This document shows positions 6,003 to 10,124 of a DNA stretch of 10,124 nucleotides, one piece after another (the first letter of the stretch is position 1; each line of letters begins with the position of its first letter). This stretch comes from Candidatus Aminicenantota bacterium (GTDB lineage Bacteria; Acidobacteriota; Aminicenantia; UBA2199): NCBI GenBank assembly GCA_023136725.1, contig JAGLQR010000036.1, positions 1 through 10,124 of the forward strand, written 5' to 3'. Below the pieces are notes generated by a model. That model was not told the DNA's origin. It did not search any database and saw only the letters and a program-made list of their open reading frames with translations. The position numbers and the translations under genes were made by a program.

Positions 6003-6588
6003 CTTTGCCCCCTTTTTCTTGCAGGCGAACATAATTTTTTAAATTTACTTTCCCCCTGGATATTAGGGTTTCTATCTTAGGTTGTGACCATCCGGTTACG
6101 TCAGCTATTTTTTTATAAGAAAATCTGAGATATATCTTCAGGATGAGGGCAAGCCTCTGATTAATGATCAGATTTTCCAGCCCTCTCGTCACAATCTTTT
6201 CCCTCTCCTCTTTCTGCATCTTTTCAGCAGGAGTAACATCTCCGGCCGGAATATATTCCCCCTCTCCTTTTTCGGAAAGTCGAGAAAAAAAAGTTACCCT
6301 GTTCATCTTTTTCAGATAATTTAATGTAATATTTCTTGCAATGGTATAAATAAATGACTGGAAAGTACTATTCTCTTTGTACTTTCCTATCTTCCGGTAT
6401 ATCTGAAAGAACACTTCCTGAGCAATATTCTGAGATTCGTCATAATCCCCGATCATTCTGTAGACAAAATTAACTATCCGGCTTTTATATCTGTTAACAA
6501 GAACTTCAAAATTTGCTGTATTTCCCCTTTTTACAGACCGGATAACATCATCATCCGAAAATTCCATTCCATTTTTTTTGATAGTCAT
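5995..6588 (-). CDS. ECF-type RNA polymerase sigma factor
   Basis: This 197-residue sigma-70 family protein has only regions 2 and 4, as ECF factors do. Region 2 covers about 26-95: FEVLVNRYKSRIVNFVYRM, then the core-binding and -10 recognition part QNIAQEVFFQIYRKIGKY and FQSFIYTIARNITLNYLKK. Region 4 covers about 135-187, with a helix-turn-helix of FSYKKIADVTGWSQPKIETLISRGKVNLK in place of the usual LSYEEIA...TVKSRLHRARKKL. The linker is rich in charged residues and proline. The ATG at 6588 has a modest GAAG five bases upstream; ATG at 6567 (Met8) is an alternative start downstream of an eight-A run. It follows the GT4 gene by 51 bases. I see no convincing ECF-type autoregulatory promoter in that gap, so it may be read from the glycan genes. 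Its regulon is unknown. Confidence 0.92.
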   Translation of the reverse strand: MTIKKNGMEFSDDDVIRSVKRGNTANFEVLVNRYKSRIVNFVYRMIGDYDESQNIAQEVFFQIYRKIGKYKENSTFQSFIYTIARNITLNYLKKMNRVTFFSRLSEKGEGEYIPAGDVTPAEKMQKEEREKIVTRGLENLIINQRLALILKIYLRFSYKKIADVTGWSQPKIETLISRGKVNLKNYVRLQEKGGKDV

Positions 6589-6639
6589 ATGCTCTTCTAT
6601 CTAAAACAAACTTTAATAAGGTTTCTTGCAGAATGAGAC

Positions 6640-7812
6640 TCAGCCAAACCTCTCACTCTCCGTCAGGGAGAAATATAGATCCTCCTGAGACTTTACCATC
6701 ACCTCTCCATCCCAGCTGTCGAGATCATCTTTGTGGGAAGCAAGAATATTCCGGTTATCACTATTATTTTTCAGGAAGAGGATCTTATCCCCGAATTCCT
6801 TAATATTGTTCACTTTTACAGTATGCCCGTTAACATTATTCTTTATTATTTCATTGTTCCCGGGAATATCAGTAACGACGACAGCCTTCTTCATGAGCCT
6901 CAATTGCACCAGGCTTTGGGGGAGGCCTTCCCATAATGCTGTTGAGACACCGATATCAAAAAAAGGGATAACACTCTCTATATCGTTGATAAACCCCGGC
7001 ATTCTGAACCTGTCCATAATTCCTGCATTTTTCAATTTCGATTCGATCAGGCCTCTTAAATCACCATCCCCGGCAATAAAAAATATAATATTTTTATCTC
7101 TCTCTAAAACCAGTGAAGCTATCCTGATGAGATCAATCAACCCCTTCTGAGGTTTAAATGGTGCGATCACGCCACACACAAAATCATCTTTGCTGATATT
7201 ATATTTCTCCCTTGCTGCAACATGCCCAATTCCCGGATTTTTAAACCTTTTGAAATCAAAACCGCTTCGGATAAGAGAGAATGATGCTCTATTCATAAGT
7301 TTTAGTTTCTTTGCAGAAACAATATCCCCCTCAGAAACAAAGATAAAATGATCTGTAAAGCGGGACACAAACTTTTCGATCATCCTGTATATACTTCGTT
7401 TTAAGAATGGCTGGAAAGGAGAAAAAGAGAAACCGTGTACCGAATGTATTACTACAGGAACTCCTGCTCTCTTTGCAGCGATCCTGCCGATTATTCCTGC
7501 TTTTGATGAGTGAGTGTGTACAATATCCGGTTTAATCCTTTTAAATTCACTTTTTAAGTACCTGTATGCTTTCAAGTCTCTGCCCGGGTTTATCTCCCGG
7601 ATCAGGTCCTTTACAAAAATGAACTTCTCTTCGCTCTCATTACCACCCTTTTTCATTTTATCAATGTCGGGAGTGAGGATCCCGCCAACACCTGCCATCA
7701 GGTATACTTCAAATTTTTCACGGTCAAGATTTTCACAGGTAAAAATTGTATTCCGTTGAGCTCCTCCGAGCTCAAGTTTGGTTATTAAATGTATGACCTT
7801 TATTTTTTTCAT
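6640..7812 (-). CDS. GT4-family glycosyltransferase (GT-B fold)
   Basis: GT4 enzymes transfer a sugar from a nucleotide donor with retention of configuration, here probably onto a lipid-linked glycan at the cytoplasmic face of the membrane. The 390-residue protein has the N-terminal Rossmann domain with KVIHLITKLELGGAQRNT (5-22), the PDIVHTHSSKAGIIGR stretch (95-110) and VHGFSF (125-130). The C-terminal domain begins near 207, with APFKPQKG (217-224), FFIAGDGDLRG (244-254), FDIGVSTALWEGLPQSL (285-301) and VTDIPGNNEII (313-323). In the EX7E motif the first glutamate is E295, but the second position is Q303, a change also seen in other GT4 proteins. The ATG overlaps the upstream FAD-protein stop by four bases, with GGGGAT before it. 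Sugar and acceptor cannot be assigned. Confidence 0.92.
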   Translation of the reverse strand: MKKIKVIHLITKLELGGAQRNTIFTCENLDREKFEVYLMAGVGGILTPDIDKMKKGGNESEEKFIFVKDLIREINPGRDLKAYRYLKSEFKRIKPDIVHTHSSKAGIIGRIAAKRAGVPVVIHSVHGFSFSPFQPFLKRSIYRMIEKFVSRFTDHFIFVSEGDIVSAKKLKLMNRASFSLIRSGFDFKRFKNPGIGHVAAREKYNISKDDFVCGVIAPFKPQKGLIDLIRIASLVLERDKNIIFFIAGDGDLRGLIESKLKNAGIMDRFRMPGFINDIESVIPFFDIGVSTALWEGLPQSLVQLRLMKKAVVVTDIPGNNEIIKNNVNGHTVKVNNIKEFGDKILFLKNNSDNRNILASHKDDLDSWDGEVMVKSQEDLYFSLTESERFG

Positions 7813-9047
7813 TGATCCCCGTTCAGAAGATCCGCTGTTCCAATCCCGCTTTTTATATCATTGCTCATGGAAGAATAATTCCAGGAACCATACCTTCCGA
7901 TCGAGTAAACATTATTCTCCTTGAGCTTTTCAAGCATACCGGGAACAATCTTTTTCCATTCTCTGTTGAAAATTATATATGATCCGGGAATCACTCTTAT
8001 ATCCATATGTTCGATCTCCGCTTCCGAAACGATCATATTCAGTTTTTTAAGAATTGTTACCGCCTCTGTTCTCACTTCTTCAATATCATGACTTTCGCCT
8101 TCATTCAGTGACCTTTCCAGGTAACAGGCCGTATCCGGATGCCCCGGATAGTAACCGGCTCTGTAAAATCGGGAAGGTCCCTCGGGAAGGTATACCCAAT
8201 GGAAATTTTCCCTTTTTTCGCGGAGAACCAGATTTACAACCAGAGTTGAAACAGATTCCAGCTTATCTGCGCCATCTGCCCATTCAGGACATGGGGAAAG
8301 TATATCAACAAGTCCTTTCAATGGCATTGTGTTGACAATTTTCGAGAAAAAATATTCTCCCTTATCTGTTTTGATCTTTCTCTCTTTGAGGTCGACCTCC
8401 AAAACAGTCTCATTATATTTGATCTTTCCTGACAGATTTTTTTCAATATTCCCTATAAATGTTCTGAGATTATCTTCGGGATAATAAAATACCGGATTGT
8501 AGCCTTTATCAGAAAAATTTTTTCCGGAGAGTCCCTCCTCCACACTTTTCAAATCAGGAACCGGAATACTGCCTCTGTCCATTGCCGGAATAATATCAGA
8601 CAGGTCTCTGCCATAATATTTGGTCATGAACGGGCCGAAGAACATATCATAAAGGGTTTTTCCGAAGTTCCCGACAAGTGAATCTTTCAGATTGTCATGA
8701 TCCGCTTCAGTTCTCCTCTTCATCTCTTCAAATATTTTCCGCCGGGTCTTTTCGGGGAAATATGACAAATGATATTGTACCGGAAAAGGGATCAATTTTC
8801 CGAACATGTATATCCGGCTGTCCCTTTTATACTCTTTGAAATGAGAAAACTGCTCGACATACTTTTTAACATTCACCTTATCGGCAAAGTGAAAATAATG
8901 GCCGCTGAAATCGAACCAATATTCTCCTGATCTGTACTGGGTTGCAAGTCCTCCTGGATAATCATTTTTCTCAAGAATTGTGAAATCCTTCTTAAGGTTG
9001 TCAGCAACACTAAGACCCGATATTCCAGCACCTATTATAAAGATCAT
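7809..9047 (-). CDS. FAD-dependent oxidoreductase of the UDP-galactopyranose mutase / protoporphyrinogen oxidase-like group
   Basis: The 412-residue protein starts at once with an FAD-binding fold: FIIGAGISGLSVADNL (3-18), with E26 (ILEK) in place to bind the adenosine ribose, and PGGLATQY (31-38). The substrate region includes WFDFSGHYFHF (44-54). The second dinucleotide-binding element is VNTMPLKGLV (238-247), and a C-terminal flavin motif SIGRYGSWNYSSMSNDI spans 382-398. This GRYGxWxYxSM pattern occurs in FAD proteins of polysaccharide clusters that are related to UDP-galactopyranose mutase but not proven to be it. The placement between a lipid-phosphate sugar transferase and a GT4 enzyme, with four-base overlaps on both sides, supports a role in making or modifying a glycan sugar. 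A true mutase, an amine-oxidase-type enzyme or a desaturase remain possible. The ribosome site is weak, so translation is probably coupled to the upstream gene. Confidence 0.85.
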   Translation of the reverse strand: MIFIIGAGISGLSVADNLKKDFTILEKNDYPGGLATQYRSGEYWFDFSGHYFHFADKVNVKKYVEQFSHFKEYKRDSRIYMFGKLIPFPVQYHLSYFPEKTRRKIFEEMKRRTEADHDNLKDSLVGNFGKTLYDMFFGPFMTKYYGRDLSDIIPAMDRGSIPVPDLKSVEEGLSGKNFSDKGYNPVFYYPEDNLRTFIGNIEKNLSGKIKYNETVLEVDLKERKIKTDKGEYFFSKIVNTMPLKGLVDILSPCPEWADGADKLESVSTLVVNLVLREKRENFHWVYLPEGPSRFYRAGYYPGHPDTACYLERSLNEGESHDIEEVRTEAVTILKKLNMIVSEAEIEHMDIRVIPGSYIIFNREWKKIVPGMLEKLKENNVYSIGRYGSWNYSSMSNDIKSGIGTADLLNGDQ

Positions 9048-10045
9048 TCCATTTTTACTCTTGAAAGAGAAATTCCCAAAAGTGTAAAGAACAAAAATAT
9101 TATTAATGTTGATACCAGGGTTACAAGGGGAGTCATATAGAAGTTAATAACAACAATTCCTGAAACGATCAACTGAATTGCGATAATTATTGAGACTGTT
9201 TTTGCAACAGATAAATTCCATTTTTTCCTTATTCTTAACGCGAAATGATCCGGGCTCCCGAAGAATGGGGATCTGCCTTTCAGCAACCTGAGGATTATCA
9301 CATAAACCATATCAAAAACAGGCACAGACAGGACAAGCATCCCGGAAATAAAAGCCGCATCATTATATTTGGTGTATTCTCCCATCACCGATAATGCCGC
9401 AATAATAAGCCCTACAACCATACTGCCTGCATCACCGAGATATATCCCGGCCGGTTCCCAATTGAATTTCAGAAAACCGAGAAGGGAAGCCGCCAGGCTT
9501 ATTGAAATTACCGAGATCAGATAATTGGTATTATAAAGTGAAATAATAAAAATAGTGATCAGCGAAATAGATGCAACAGAGGCGGCCATCCCATCCAGAA
9601 TATCAATGATATTAAATGCATTGATAATAGACAACATCCAGATAAATGAGATCGTATAATTCACCCATCCGGGAAGGAATGTCAGATCTATATAAATCCC
9701 GCTTTTCAAAAGAATGAATACTGCAACAAGTTGAAACAGGAATTTTATCCCGGGAGTAAGAGCCTTCAGATCATCAAACAAACCAACTATAAGTAGAATT
9801 GAGCTTGCAAACAATATACCCAATAACTCCCGGCTAAGCGGGAAAAGGAGCCCCACAGGAGATATAAAAGCGAAATAGACAATAATCCCTCCCATATAGG
9901 GTACCGGATTTTTCTGTGTCTTAAGTTTATTGTCAGGAACATCAAGGAGGTTATACCTGTAGGCAACTTTTTTTGCTACCGGAGTGCCATATACGGAAAG
10001 TAAAAATGCAAGAATAAATGAGAGTAAATATAAAATTTCATTCAT
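9044..10045 (-). CDS. MraY/WecA/TagO-family polyprenyl-phosphate sugar-1-phosphate transferase
   Basis: This integral membrane enzyme would move a HexNAc-1-phosphate from a UDP-sugar to polyprenyl phosphate, the first step of a lipid-linked glycan. The 333-residue protein has about ten hydrophobic segments. Family motifs in order: DVPDNKLKTQKNPVPYMGG (35-53), the Asp pair FDDL (90-93), INAFNIIDILDG (141-152) with N145, D148 and D151, and FLKFNWEPAGIYLGDAGSM (191-209) with D205. The last loop reads SPFFGSPDHFALRIRKK (259-275) in place of the common HIHHRL. The N-terminal motif also lacks the usual histidine (Q44). These point to the WecA/TagO side of the family rather than MraY; no cell-wall genes are nearby. 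It overlaps the preceding partial gene by eight bases and the FAD gene by four. The ribosome site is weak (AAGGT, about 11 bases upstream). The sugar is unknown. Confidence 0.93.
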   Translation of the reverse strand: MNEILYLLSFILAFLLSVYGTPVAKKVAYRYNLLDVPDNKLKTQKNPVPYMGGIIVYFAFISPVGLLFPLSRELLGILFASSILLIVGLFDDLKALTPGIKFLFQLVAVFILLKSGIYIDLTFLPGWVNYTISFIWMLSIINAFNIIDILDGMAASVASISLITIFIISLYNTNYLISVISISLAASLLGFLKFNWEPAGIYLGDAGSMVVGLIIAALSVMGEYTKYNDAAFISGMLVLSVPVFDMVYVIILRLLKGRSPFFGSPDHFALRIRKKWNLSVAKTVSIIIAIQLIVSGIVVINFYMTPLVTLVSTLIIFLFFTLLGISLSRVKME

Positions 10046-10124
10046 TGTTCTTTATTACCTTTCTTCTCCTTAGAGCCGCTTTGAAAAGTTTACCTGACCT
10101 GAGCAGTTTTATTATAATTTTGGG
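10038..10124 (-). CDS. C-terminal end of an unidentified protein, cut by the window edge
   Basis: On the minus strand one frame is open from the window edge to a TGA at 10040-10038, giving 28 residues: PKIIIKLLRSGKLFKAALRR and then RKVIKNNE. The other two frames contain stops in the same stretch. The tail is strongly basic and could form an amphipathic helix, as seen at the C-termini of several membrane-associated enzymes. The frame overlaps the start of the sugar-phosphate transferase by eight bases, matching the tight packing of the genes that follow. The visible piece is too short to name; a glycan-cluster protein is a guess from context. Confidence 0.5.
   Translation of the reverse strand, partial: PKIIIKLLRSGKLFKAALRRRKVIKNNE

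Noticed and set aside
6003..6032. Longer anti-sigma factor starting at ATG 6032
   Set aside because: No ribosome site; ATG 6002 has a purine-rich GGGGG site and a typical stop-start overlap with the sigma gene.
6589..6639. ECF-type autoregulatory promoter before the sigma gene
   Set aside because: An AAACC-like -35 is present, but no matching -10 at usual spacing that I trust; nothing else is visible in this 51-base gap.
6881..6930. GT4 EX7E motif changed to EX7Q (Q303)
   Set aside because: The second glutamate is replaced by glutamine in many GT4 proteins, so it is not evidence of an inactive enzyme.
6731..7150. Plus-strand open frame of 139 codons opposite the GT4 gene
   Set aside because: Antisense shadow of the conserved C-terminal glycosyltransferase domain, without recognisable motifs or ribosome site.
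7501..7560. Scan for CRISPR, tRNA or tandem repeats here and throughout the window
   Set aside because: No regularly spaced repeats, tRNA-like cloverleaf or tandem units were seen anywhere.

Overview
The window reads as part of a bacterial chromosome with moderately AT-rich DNA, standard genetic code (TGA ends several genes) and tightly packed, often overlapping genes. The organism cannot be named from this sequence. An exported isoaspartyl methyltransferase, an ECF sigma factor with a membrane-anchored anti-sigma factor and a Spy/CpxP-like protein suggest a diderm. No tRNA, rRNA, CRISPR array, insertion sequence, integrase or phage gene is visible. No stretch over 300 bases lacks a gene.

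Layout. At the left edge (1-535, minus) lies a 3'-truncated protein-L-isoaspartate methyltransferase gene with an N-terminal signal or anchor segment. It diverges across a 36-base gap from a bifunctional (p)ppGpp synthetase/hydrolase (572-2779), the only plus-strand gene. Everything from 2783 to the right edge is on the minus strand. In transcription order, reading from the right edge leftwards: the C-terminal tail of an unidentified protein, a WecA/TagO/MraY-family sugar-1-phosphate transferase, a UDP-galactopyranose-mutase-like FAD protein and a GT4 glycosyltransferase, joined by 4-8 base overlaps. After a 51-base gap come an ECF sigma factor, a zinc-finger anti-sigma factor and a membrane-anchored Spy/CpxP-like protein, again overlapping. 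Then come a specialised NusG paralogue (RfaH/UpxY/LoaP type) and a small unrecognised protein. Finally, behind its own likely promoter at 4225-4252, there is a two-gene unit of a PHP-domain phosphoesterase and the epoxyqueuosine reductase QueH, which converges on the (p)ppGpp gene with three bases between stop codons.

How the genes may work together. The right part looks like the end of a surface-glycan locus: the phosphotransferase would start a lipid-linked glycan, and the FAD protein and GT4 enzyme would modify or extend it. The sigma/anti-sigma/Spy-like trio is a typical envelope-signal relay, and the NusG paralogue is of the type that lets RNA polymerase read through long polysaccharide operons. 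Their adjacency suggests, but does not prove, that envelope state controls initiation and elongation of glycan transcription together.

The most notable small-scale signals are two tandem hairpins between the NusG paralogue and the small gene, one of which would bury the small gene's Shine-Dalgarno sequence; a nine-A run between the hydrolase and synthetase domains of Rel where either frame slip ends quickly; and changed family motifs in the methyltransferase and in the phosphotransferase.
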